Source: an uncultured Collinsella sp. (GTDB taxonomy: Bacteria; Actinomycetota; Coriobacteriia; Coriobacteriales; Coriobacteriaceae). Taken from it: a stretch of DNA of 21,897 nt. Numbering within the stretch: the first letter of the stretch is position 1; the number at the start of each line of letters is the position of its first letter. The notes beneath the pieces are model-generated. The model was given only the letters and a program-made list of their open reading frames with translations, searched no databases and had not been told where the DNA came from. Shown here piece by piece: positions 7,736 to 14,719 of the stretch. The stretch is taken from assembly GCA_937958315.1 (NCBI GenBank), contig CALFGH010000139.1, positions 1 to 21,897 of the forward strand, read 5' to 3'. Made by a program: the position numbers and the translations under genes.

Positions 7736-8884
7736 TTAATCGAGGATGTCGTCGAGAGCGCTCTTGATGCGATCGGTTACCGACTTCTTACCGGATGCGA
7801 CGTCATCGCCCATCTCGTCGGCAAAGGCGCGAAGCAGCTCGCGCTGCTTGTTGGAAAGGTTCGTGGGGACGACCACGCGCATCTGAACGATAAGACGGCC
7901 ACGCGAACCGCCACCGCCGATACGCGGCATGCCGTAATTGTTGACGCTCACGGTGTCACCGTACTGTGTGCCGGCGGGGACGCACACCTTGACGACCTCA
8001 TCGGGCATAATGCCCTCGACCTCGATCTCGCAGCCGAGCGCAGCCTGCGCAATCGAGATATCGCTCACCAAGTACAGATCATCGCCATTACGCTTAAAAC
8101 GCTCATGATCGGCGACACGCACGTTGACGATCAGGTCGCCCGAGGGCTCGCCGCGAAGGCCGGCCTCGCCAAAACCACTCACGCGCAGCTGGCGACCGGT
8201 CGAAACACCGGCGGGAATATCGATGTCGATCTTTTCGTGCGAAGGCGTGCGGCCCTGACCGTCGCAGGTCTCGCAGGGATGATCGATGACCGTGCCCTCG
8301 CCATGGCAGTCGGGGCAAGGCGAAGAGGACTGAACCTGGCCCAGGAACGAGCGCTGGACCGTCGTAACATAGCCCGTGCCGTGGCAGCGGCTGCACTGCT
8401 TTTCCTGTGCGCCCTCGGCCCTACCGGTGCCGTTGCAATCCTCGCAGGGAGCAAGGCGGTCATAGCTGATTGTCTTTTTGCAACCGAGTGCCGCCTCCTC
8501 AAGGGTCACCGAAAGGGAGATGGCCATATCGCGGCCGCGACGACGCTCACGACGATTTCGGGCGCCACCGCCGGCACCGCCACCAAAGAACGACGAAAAG
8601 AGGTCGTCCATACCCATGCCGCCAAAAATATCGTTAATGTCGACGTAGCCCGAACCACCAGGGCCTTCGGCAGTGCCGTAACGGTCGTAGTTAGCACGCT
8701 TCTGCTCGTCGGAAAGAACGGAATATGCCTCGTTGAGCTCTTTGAACTTGGCCTCGGCCTCGGGGTCGTCCGAAACGTCCGGGTGTACGGTACGGGCCTT
8801 CTTTAGAAACGCGCGCTTAATCGTCCGCGCGTCGGCATCCTTGTCGACGCCAAGCACCTCGTAGTAATCCCTATTTTCCGACAC
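7736..8884 (-). CDS. dnaJ: Molecular chaperone DnaJ
   Basis: Hsp40 co-chaperone that delivers clients to DnaK and stimulates its ATPase. The 382-residue product has a J domain (residues 6-70, HPD at 34-36) and a Gly-rich linker. Four zinc-binding repeats lie at 147-211 (CEDCNGTG, CSRCHGTG, CPDCHGEG, CETCDGQG), followed by complete C-terminal domains I and II. Length is normal. I chose GTG 8884 (SENRDYYEVLG after the first residue) with a GAAGGAT site six bases upstream; the open frame continues upstream to 8950 without similarity. A second J-protein gene lies 81 bases upstream on the same strand. A weak promoter-like pair is noted in that spacer. No hrcA, grpE or dnaK is present in the window. 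Confidence 0.96.
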   Translation of the reverse strand: MSENRDYYEVLGVDKDADARTIKRAFLKKARTVHPDVSDDPEAEAKFKELNEAYSVLSDEQKRANYDRYGTAEGPGGSGYVDINDIFGGMGMDDLFSSFFGGGAGGGARNRRERRRGRDMAISLSVTLEEAALGCKKTISYDRLAPCEDCNGTGRAEGAQEKQCSRCHGTGYVTTVQRSFLGQVQSSSPCPDCHGEGTVIDHPCETCDGQGRTPSHEKIDIDIPAGVSTGRQLRVSGFGEAGLRGEPSGDLIVNVRVADHERFKRNGDDLYLVSDISIAQAALGCEIEVEGIMPDEVVKVCVPAGTQYGDTVSVNNYGMPRIGGGGSRGRLIVQMRVVVPTNLSNKQRELLRAFADEMGDDVASGKKSVTDRIKSALDDILD

Positions 8885-8905
8885 GACCGAATCCTTCCGA
8901 CTTTC

Positions 8906-8934
8906 ATTATTGTCACAGTGCGTCCTATACCCAA
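8906..8934 (-). promoter_or_regulatory. Weak candidate promoter for dnaJ
   Basis: In the spacer between the two J-protein genes the minus strand shows TTGGGT (8929-8934), a 17-base gap and AATAAT (8906-8911), about 22 bases before the dnaJ GTG. The -10 matches five of six consensus bases but the -35 is poor. No CIRCE or HAIR heat-shock operator is visible nearby. Confidence 0.25.
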
Positions 8935-8965
8935 GCTGGGCCGGCCGCAAACAGAGGGTTTGATG

Positions 8966-10069
8966 TTATTGCATTCCGTAAGGCGAAAGCATGGCACGCT
9001 GCGAGCAGCTCGCAAACCAAACCGACACGAGCGCAAACATAAATCCGTTGGCAAAACCGTTGACAAACTGCATCGCGCCGCGCTTCCACCACAGCAGGCT
9101 GCGATGCAGCACGCCGTCCGAGAGCACCATGAACAAGCCCATGGCAAACGGAATAAAGCACATCACGGCAAAGGCTGAGAACACGCCCGAGATGGCCGAC
9201 AGCACCAAAAACGGCGCCACGATGCCCATCAGGTAAAAACCGGTACGAGCCTTGCCCTCCAGACGCTCGGCCTCAACATGGGCGCGACCGACCAGATCGC
9301 CACCCGAGGCACCGTTGGTGCCGGCGTGACCCATACCGCTAATACGGACCTCGTCGCCATCGTGCGTACCGGCAGGAAACTCAATCGTCTGCTCGGAGGT
9401 CACACGGGTCCGCCCGCTGCCGCCGCAATCGGGGCAGGGGTCGGCGACGACCTTACCGGAACCGCCGCACTCGGGGCAGACCGACTGGAACGTGCCGGCA
9501 CCGAACAGGAAGGACAGGTCGACATCGATGTGGCCGCGACCACCGCAGCTCGGACAGGTATGTGCATGCTCGGACGAGACAGAACCCGAGCCTCCGCAGT
9601 GACCACAGGTATCGAAGCGCGTATAGCGGACGGTCTTGCGGGCACCGCCCTTGGCCTCCTTGGCGTCGAGCTTAATATCGACGACCACGTTGGCGCCGTT
9701 CTCGGGATTGTAGGCAGCCTGCCCGCGACGCGGCTGGCCCCAGGCGCCACCAAAGGGAAAGCCGCCCTCAAAGGGATTGCCATAGCCCGCGCTACCGGCG
9801 TAGCCGCCGCCATAGGGAGAAGCCGTAGGAGCGCCGGCGAAGGGATTGCCCGAGCGCATGGCGTCGTAGCGCGCACGCTTCTGCTCGTCCGAAAGCACGG
9901 CATAGGCCTCGGAAACCTCTTTGAACTTTTCCTCGGCATCCGGTTCTTTGTTGACGTCCGGATGGAGCTTGCGGGCCTTTTGCTGGAAGGCCTTCTGTAT
10001 ATCACGCGAGGTGGCGTCCTTGGAGACACCCAAAATCTCGTAGTAATCTTTTTCGTTCATCGTCGCCAT
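8966..10069 (-). CDS. Membrane-anchored DnaJ-like J-protein with zinc fingers
   Basis: A 367-residue J-protein with an unusual architecture. Residues 7-70 form a J domain with HPD at 36-38, followed by a Gly/Phe-rich linker (73-125). All four zinc-binding repeats are present at 155-219 (CGHCGGSG, CPSCGGRG, CPECGGSG, CPDCGGSG), then a short C-terminal-domain-I remnant (FPAGTHDGDEVRISGMGHAG). From residue 278 the usual domain II and dimerisation region is absent. Instead there are about three hydrophobic segments (roughly 278-297, 299-317, 335-355). It is therefore probably a membrane-tethered co-chaperone recruiting DnaK to the membrane face, which is inference. The ATG at 10069 has AGGAGG nine bases upstream. 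It heads the run dnaJ-mtaB-phoH-ybeY-dgkA-era-recO. The sequence is intact, with no sign of frameshift. Confidence 0.85.
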   Translation of the reverse strand: MATMNEKDYYEILGVSKDATSRDIQKAFQQKARKLHPDVNKEPDAEEKFKEVSEAYAVLSDEQKRARYDAMRSGNPFAGAPTASPYGGGYAGSAGYGNPFEGGFPFGGAWGQPRRGQAAYNPENGANVVVDIKLDAKEAKGGARKTVRYTRFDTCGHCGGSGSVSSEHAHTCPSCGGRGHIDVDLSFLFGAGTFQSVCPECGGSGKVVADPCPDCGGSGRTRVTSEQTIEFPAGTHDGDEVRISGMGHAGTNGASGGDLVGRAHVEAERLEGKARTGFYLMGIVAPFLVLSAISGVFSAFAVMCFIPFAMGLFMVLSDGVLHRSLLWWKRGAMQFVNGFANGFMFALVSVWFASCSQRAMLSPYGMQ

Positions 10070-10111
10070 GCGCGGCAACCTCCTGCTCACAGCAGCGTAT
10101 ATATTGCGGTA

Positions 10112-10117
10112 ATTCTA
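10112..10117 (-). promoter_or_regulatory. Candidate -10 element for the membrane J-protein operon
   Basis: Minus-strand TAGAAT (five of six consensus bases) lies in the 58-base gap after hemW, about 42 bases before the start of the J-protein gene. No clear -35 is visible. The 11 bases made of CCGCTCGGG plus the first two bases of the -10 are identical to those at the lepA -10 candidate. Confidence 0.35.
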
Positions 10118-10127
10118 CCCGAGCGGC

Positions 10128-11360
10128 CTAGGCTAGACCCCAAAACAGCTCGAACAGCACATTTCCATCGAGCCAGCCCAAGTGGGTGGGCGCTAAACGG
10201 GCGCGGGCACGACCTGCGATAACGTCTTTCGAGGCGACGCACCCCGCATGCTCCTCGACATGATCGGGCACCCAGGTGGTAAGGCCAAACTCGAGCGCAC
10301 GGTCACAGGCCGCCGCCAACTCATCTGCAGCGATCACGTTTGCCGAGCGAACCAACAGGTCGGGCCCAATGCCACGCGTCATGCGGCAGGCGAGCATCAA
10401 ATCCTCGGCCGTAGCCTCGCGCTGCGACAGATACTCGGCATCAAACGTCGTCGCGGCATCGTCGCGTTGCACCAAGCGCACGCGATATGCATCGCCGCGA
10501 GCAGGCACGTCGGGAAACAGCCCGGCCAAGCGATCGAAATCCTCGGCGTCGAGCATGCCGGCGGCAGAGCGACCCAAACCCAGATAGCCCTGTCCGGTCC
10601 AATAGGCAATGTTGTGGGCACACTCATGGCCGTCGAGCGCGTAGCTAGCCACCTCATACGGGTGATAGCCGGCCGCACCCAAGCGCTCACGCGCCGCGTC
10701 CATGCATGCAGCCTGAAAATCCTCGTCGGGCTCGAGCGACTCGTCGCGACACGCCATGCGGTAGAGCGAAGTGCCCTCCTCGAGCGTGAGCGGGTACACC
10801 GACACATGATGCGGCGCCGCCGCCAACACACCATCGAGCGTGCGCTGCCAGCTTACGGCGGTCTGCCCGGGAAGTCCGCACATCAGGTCGCAGGACACAT
10901 CGAGCCCTGCGTCCTTGACAGTCGCGATGGCAACGAGCGCCCGATCGGCATCGTGAATGCGGCCGATGGCGGCAAGCTCGGCGTTGTCGAGGGTTTGGAC
11001 TCCCAGAGAAATGCGCGTGACGCCCACCCCGGCAAGCGCCGCCGCAAGCTGCGAAGTCAACGACTCAGGATTGGCCTCGCAGGTAAACTCAACAGGCTTG
11101 CACCACGCCGAGATACGCCAGGCAAGTTCTACCAGACGATCCCCCGCCAGCGACGGCGTGCCGCCGCCAACATAGACGGTACGGATCTGCGCAAGCGCCC
11201 CGACGTCTCCAAAGGCATCAAGGCGCGCATACAACTGCTCAAAATAGGCATCGAGCGCAGCGCTCAGGTCGCACGGAGCAAAACTGCGCGAGTCAAAGTC
11301 GCAGTACCGGCACTTTTGGGCGCAAAACGGCACGTGCACGTACAGCGCGGTAACGGCCAC
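10128..11360 (-). CDS. hemW: Haem chaperone HemW (radical-SAM, HemN-like)
   Basis: Radical-SAM family protein related to oxygen-independent coproporphyrinogen oxidase but of the HemW type, which binds and transfers haem rather than oxidising coproporphyrinogen. The 410-residue product opens MAVTALYVHVPFC, with the cluster motif CAQKCRYC (C13, C17, C20), then VYVGGGTPS, SLGVQTL, DLMCGLPGQT and a C-terminal HemN_C-like region. The short N-terminus before the cluster motif and the location after lepA both favour HemW; many databases label it HemN. The start is GTG at 11360 with GGAGG eight bases upstream, two bases after the dusB stop. No haem biosynthesis gene is nearby. Confidence 0.88.
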   Translation of the reverse strand: MAVTALYVHVPFCAQKCRYCDFDSRSFAPCDLSAALDAYFEQLYARLDAFGDVGALAQIRTVYVGGGTPSLAGDRLVELAWRISAWCKPVEFTCEANPESLTSQLAAALAGVGVTRISLGVQTLDNAELAAIGRIHDADRALVAIATVKDAGLDVSCDLMCGLPGQTAVSWQRTLDGVLAAAPHHVSVYPLTLEEGTSLYRMACRDESLEPDEDFQAACMDAARERLGAAGYHPYEVASYALDGHECAHNIAYWTGQGYLGLGRSAAGMLDAEDFDRLAGLFPDVPARGDAYRVRLVQRDDAATTFDAEYLSQREATAEDLMLACRMTRGIGPDLLVRSANVIAADELAAACDRALEFGLTTWVPDHVEEHAGCVASKDVIAGRARARLAPTHLGWLDGNVLFELFWGLA

Positions 11361-11362
11361 CG

Positions 11363-12406
11363 TTAGGCCTCCAGCGGATGAGCGGGCACCGACTCGCCGG
11401 CGGCAAGTGCGGCCTCGCAGGCCACCACATCGCGCTCGATATCATCGACCAATGCCATGAACTCCTCGTATGTGGAGCAACGCACCACTTGGGCGCGCCA
11501 GGCCGCAGCATGAGGCATCCCCTTTAGATACCAGCTTGCGTACGTACGGGCACGCGACATGAGCGGCAACAGCTCGTGCGTGAGCGTCAGGTGCTCGCGC
11601 AGGGCATCCAGGCGCTCGACCGAGCTACGTACCGGTACCGGCGCGCCATCGAGCGCAAGGGCGCGGGCATCGCCGAACACCCAGGGATTGCCATAGATAC
11701 CGCGCGCGATGAACACGGCGCTGGCGCCGGAGTTGCGCAGATGCTCCGCGGCATCCTCGGCGCAGAACACGTCGCCCGAACCGATAACGGGAATCTCGAC
11801 GGCATCTGCGACCTCATCGACGACCGACCAATCGGCCTGGCCCGTATAGAGCTGCGTGGCACAGCGACCATGTACCGCCACCGCAGCGGCCCCTGCCCCC
11901 TCGAGCATCTGGGCAAACGTCGCGGCATTGCGGTCTTCGGCGTAAAAGCCCTTGCGGATTTTTACGGTCACGGGCACGTGCGCCGCGCTCACCGCCGCCT
12001 CGACGATCTTCTCTGCCAGATCGGGCGTGCGCATAAGCGCCGAGCCCTCGCCCTTGGTGACGACCTTGCGAGCCGGGCAGGCCATGTTGATATCAATGAG
12101 CGACAGGCGATTGCCCACACGCTCCTCAACGGCGGCGACGGCGCTCGCAAACTGATCGGGCTTGGAACCAAAGAGCTGTACGCAGATCTGCTGCTCCTCG
12201 TCGGCCGGTAGCACCAGGCGCCACGTCTTATTGCTGGCATAGGCAAGACCCGCCACGCTCACCATCTCGCTGTAGGCAAGATGGGCACCGCGGCGGCGGC
12301 ACATGATGCGGTAGGCGGGGTCGGTCACGCCAGCCATGGGAGCCATAAGGAACGGCTGCTCGGCATAGGCACCCAGCAGCCGCGTACTGTATTCAGAAAG
12401 CGCCAT
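11363..12406 (-). CDS. dusB: tRNA-dihydrouridine synthase (DusB-like)
   Basis: FMN-dependent enzyme reducing uridines in the tRNA D-loop to dihydrouridine using NADPH. The 347-residue product has the TIM-barrel hallmarks LMAPMAGVTDPAYR (20-33) and LFGSKPDQF. The catalytic Cys110 lies in INMACPARKVVTKGEGSALM, followed by VTVKIRKGF, VAVHGRCATQLYTG and GSGDVF. A helical C-terminal domain follows. Assignment to the DusB type is by overall resemblance. It starts five bases after the lepA stop. The nearest Shine-Dalgarno-like run (AAGGTGG) lies within the lepA end and is unusually far (13 nt), suggesting translational coupling. The order lepA-dusB-hemW is less common than lepA-hemW. Confidence 0.93.
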   Translation of the reverse strand: MALSEYSTRLLGAYAEQPFLMAPMAGVTDPAYRIMCRRRGAHLAYSEMVSVAGLAYASNKTWRLVLPADEEQQICVQLFGSKPDQFASAVAAVEERVGNRLSLIDINMACPARKVVTKGEGSALMRTPDLAEKIVEAAVSAAHVPVTVKIRKGFYAEDRNAATFAQMLEGAGAAAVAVHGRCATQLYTGQADWSVVDEVADAVEIPVIGSGDVFCAEDAAEHLRNSGASAVFIARGIYGNPWVFGDARALALDGAPVPVRSSVERLDALREHLTLTHELLPLMSRARTYASWYLKGMPHAAAWRAQVVRCSTYEEFMALVDDIERDVVACEAALAAGESVPAHPLEA

Positions 12407-12411
12407 GGAAA

Positions 12412-14223
12412 CTACTCGTCCACCTTGAGGATCGCCATAAAGGCCTCCTGCGGGACCTCGACCGAACCGATGGCCTTCATGCGCTTCTTGCCCTCTTTCT
12501 GCTTCTCGAGCAGCTTGCGCTTACGCGAGATATCGCCGCCATAGCACTTGGCCAAAACGTCCTTGCGGCGCGCCTTGACGGTAGAGCGGGCGATAATCTT
12601 GTTACCGATGGCACCCTGAATAGGCACCTCGAACAGCTGGCGCGGGATGATTTCCTTGAGCTTGTCGCACAGGCCGCGAGCCAGGCCATAGGCCTTGTCC
12701 TTGTGCACGATAAACGACAGCGCGTCCACCTCGTCGCCCGAAAGCAGGATATCGAGCTTGACGAGCTCGGAGGGACGATACTCGTTGAACTCATAGTCAA
12801 GCGAGGCATAGCCCTTGGTGCGGCTCTTGAGCTGGTCAAAGAAGTCCAAGATGAGCTCGGCGAGCGGCATGTCGAAGCGCATCTCGACCGATTTGCTCGT
12901 CAGGTGGATCATATCGGTCGTAACGCCGCGGTGCTCGATAGCGAGCTGCATGACGGCACCCGTATACTCGGGCGGGCAGATAATCTTGGCCTTAAGGTAG
13001 GGCTCCTCGATGCGCTCGATGCGCGTAGCCTCGGGCAGATCCTGCGGGCTGCGGACATCGATCATCTCACCGTCGGTCTTGTAGACGTGATAGTCCACCG
13101 AAGGGCTCGTGGCAATCAGATCCAGATTGAACTCGCGCTCCAGGCGCTCCTTGACGACCTCCATATGCAGCAGGCCTAAGAAGCCAACGCGGAAACCAAA
13201 GCCGAGCGCCACCGAGGTCTCGGGCTCCCACACCAACGACGGGTCGTTGACATGAAGTTTGTCGAGCGCGTCGCGCAGGTTCTCGTAATCCTTGTTGTCG
13301 ATCGGGAACAGGCCCGTGTAGACCATGGGCTTGGCCTCGCGGTAGCCGGGAAGCGGCTCGGGGCAGGGATTCGACGCCCACGTAAGGGTATCGCCCACGC
13401 GAACGGCCTCGGGGTCCTTCAGGCCCGTGACCACGTAGCCCACCTCGCCGACCGTCAACGCATCAACCGGGGTCTCGGCAGGACGCTTGACGCCCACGCC
13501 GTCGACCAAAAAGTCACCCTTGGCCTGCATCATAAGCAGGGTATCGCCCTTTTTGATGGAGCCGTCAAAGACGCGGACCGTGGCAACGACGCCGCGGTAC
13601 TCATCAAAATACGAATCCAGGATAAGTGCTTTGAGCGGCGCGTTCGCATCGCCCTTGGGCGGCGAGATCAAAAAGACGATGGACTCCAGCAGGTCGTGGA
13701 TACCCTCGCCGGTCTTGCCTGAGACACACACGGCATCGTCGGCAGGAATCGCAAGATCATCCTCGATCTCGGTCTTGACCTCGTCGGGGTGCGCCGACGG
13801 CAGATCGATCTTGTTGATGGCGGGCACGATATCCAGATTGGCGTTCATGGCGAGCGTCGCGTTGGAGACGGTCTGCGCCTCGACGCCCTGCGTGGCGTCG
13901 ACGACGAGCACCGCGCCCTCGCAGGCGGCCAGCGAACGCGAGACCTCGTAGGTAAAGTCCACGTGGCCCGGCGTATCGATCAGGTTGAACTGATACGTCT
14001 CGCCATCGTCGGCGTCATAGGAAACGCGAACGGCATTAGACTTGATCGTGATGCCGCGCTCGCGCTCGATATCCATGGTGTCGAGCAGCTGCGACTCCAT
14101 GTCACGCTCGTCGACGGTATGGGTGAGCTCGAGGATGCGGTCACTGATCGTGGACTTGCCATGGTCGATGTGCGCAACGATCGAGAAGTTACGGATGTGG
14201 GAAATGTCAATTGAAGTATTCAT
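12412..14223 (-). CDS. lepA: Elongation factor 4 (LepA)
   Basis: Ribosome-dependent GTPase of the EF-G family, implicated in back-translocation and in 30S biogenesis. The 603-residue product has P-loop AHIDHGKST (17-25), the G2 stretch ERERGITIKSNAV, G3 DTPGHVDF and G4 NKIDLP, then EF-G-like domains. The LepA-specific C-terminal domain ends ARRKDVLAKCYGGDISRKRK and AFMAILKVDE. The ATG at 14223 matches the family N-terminus. No convincing Shine-Dalgarno is present, but a TAAGAT -10 element ends eight bases before the ATG, which is the spacing expected of a leaderless mRNA. The rpsT terminator lies immediately upstream. dusB and hemW follow in the same unit. Confidence 0.97.
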   Translation of the reverse strand: MNTSIDISHIRNFSIVAHIDHGKSTISDRILELTHTVDERDMESQLLDTMDIERERGITIKSNAVRVSYDADDGETYQFNLIDTPGHVDFTYEVSRSLAACEGAVLVVDATQGVEAQTVSNATLAMNANLDIVPAINKIDLPSAHPDEVKTEIEDDLAIPADDAVCVSGKTGEGIHDLLESIVFLISPPKGDANAPLKALILDSYFDEYRGVVATVRVFDGSIKKGDTLLMMQAKGDFLVDGVGVKRPAETPVDALTVGEVGYVVTGLKDPEAVRVGDTLTWASNPCPEPLPGYREAKPMVYTGLFPIDNKDYENLRDALDKLHVNDPSLVWEPETSVALGFGFRVGFLGLLHMEVVKERLEREFNLDLIATSPSVDYHVYKTDGEMIDVRSPQDLPEATRIERIEEPYLKAKIICPPEYTGAVMQLAIEHRGVTTDMIHLTSKSVEMRFDMPLAELILDFFDQLKSRTKGYASLDYEFNEYRPSELVKLDILLSGDEVDALSFIVHKDKAYGLARGLCDKLKEIIPRQLFEVPIQGAIGNKIIARSTVKARRKDVLAKCYGGDISRKRKLLEKQKEGKKRMKAIGSVEVPQEAFMAILKVDE

Positions 14224-14230
14224 GCGGACT

Positions 14231-14236
14231 ATCTTA
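14231..14236 (-). promoter_or_regulatory. Candidate -10 element for lepA (leaderless start)
   Basis: Minus-strand TAAGAT fits the TAnnnT pattern and ends seven bases before the lepA ATG codon, so transcription would begin at or next to the ATG. The -35 region overlaps the rpsT terminator and shows no consensus. It shares CCGCTCGGGTA with the -10 region of the membrane J-protein operon. Confidence 0.45.
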
Positions 14237-14248
14237 CCCGAGCGGTAC

Positions 14249-14285
14249 AAAAAATGGAGCCTGTTCCATAAAACAGGCTCCATTT
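14249..14285 (-). terminator. Strong intrinsic terminator after rpsT
   Basis: A perfect 14-bp inverted repeat (14252-14265 with 14272-14285) has a 6-nt loop and is followed on the minus strand by a T-run (14249-14254, partly within the stem). It begins 35 bases after the rpsT stop. It separates rpsT from lepA and implies a separate lepA promoter. Confidence 0.9.
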
Positions 14286-14319
14286 ATGCGCGTAATCTGT
14301 GTGGTGTGAAATTTACAAC

Positions 14320-14586
14320 TTAGGCGTTGATGCTGTTCACGAGCTTGGCAAGACCGGACTTGCGGTTGGAAGCCTGGTTCTTGTGGATAACATGCTTGGC
14401 AGCAGCCATGTCGAGACGCTTGGTGACGGTCTTGAGGGCAGCCTGGGCCTTCTCGGCGTCGCCCTCGGCGACGGCGGACTGGACGTGCTTGGTCAGCGTC
14501 TTGAGCTCGGACTTGACAGCCTTGTTACGCATGCGAGCTGCCTCATTGGTGCGGATACGCTTCTTCTGAGACTTGATGTTTGCCAC
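14320..14586 (-). CDS. rpsT: 30S ribosomal protein S20
   Basis: Primary 16S rRNA-binding protein of the 30S body. The 88-residue, Lys/Arg/Ala-rich product begins (M)ANIKSQKKRIRTNEAARMRN and contains AAAKHVIHKNQASNRKSGLAKLV, both characteristic. The start is GTG at 14586 with AAAGGA nine bases upstream; the open frame extends further but without similarity. E. coli rpsT also uses a non-ATG start (UUG), which is needed for its autoregulation by S20. A GTG here may have a similar role, which is inference. It has its own extended -10 promoter, a leader hairpin with T-run and a terminator, so it is probably monocistronic. The order holA-rpsT-lepA is conserved in many Gram-positives. Confidence 0.96.
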   Translation of the reverse strand: MANIKSQKKRIRTNEAARMRNKAVKSELKTLTKHVQSAVAEGDAEKAQAALKTVTKRLDMAAAKHVIHKNQASNRKSGLAKLVNSINA

Positions 14587-14613
14587 TTCTGGAGTTCCTT
14601 TCGAGTTCCTTGC

Positions 14614-14651
14614 AAAAAATGTATGACACCTCTGAGACACGGTGAGGTCAT
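14614..14651 (-). promoter_or_regulatory. Attenuator-like hairpin in the rpsT leader
   Basis: Minus-strand ATGACCTC (14644-14651) pairs with GAGG-TG-TCAT (14623-14632, two-base bulge). After a three-base gap come six T residues (14614-14619), then the ribosome site. This is a weak terminator-like shape inside the transcribed leader and may control rpsT; the function is inferred from structure only. Confidence 0.45.
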
Positions 14652-14661
14652 GCAAGCGCCT

Positions 14662-14670
14662 ACTATAGCA
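14662..14670 (-). promoter_or_regulatory. Extended -10 promoter of rpsT
   Basis: Minus-strand TGC-TATAGT is a strong extended -10 element (five of six bases plus TGn) in the holA-rpsT spacer, about 76 bases upstream of the rpsT GTG. A TTGACA is also present upstream, but 32 bases away, too far to pair with it. Transcription would begin near 14655. Confidence 0.6.
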
Positions 14671-14719
14671 CGCTCCCCCTCAAAGGGATAGAACGAATTT
14701 GTCAAATAGGCAGGTATCA

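Noticed and set aside
7067..8806. 579-codon plus-strand open frame opposite mtaB and dnaJ
   Set aside because: It spans two certain minus-strand genes and its composition mirrors their codons; no domain seen.
7736..10069. Recent tandem duplication of dnaJ
   Set aside because: The two products differ clearly in the J domain, linker, zinc repeats and entire C-terminus, so this is an old paralogous pair rather than a recent repeat.
8885..10127. CIRCE or HAIR heat-shock operator near the J-protein genes
   Set aside because: I scanned both spacers by eye for TTAGCACTC/GAGTGCTAA and CTTGAGT/ACTCAAG pairs and found none.
10128..11360. Annotation as oxygen-independent coproporphyrinogen oxidase HemN
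   Set aside because: The short N-terminus before CxxxCxxC and the location next to lepA fit HemW; no other haem biosynthesis gene is near.
14693..14708. TTGACA near 14700 as the rpsT -35 box
   Set aside because: It lies 32 bases from the TATAGT box, far beyond the 16-18 base spacing; the extended -10 explains the promoter better.
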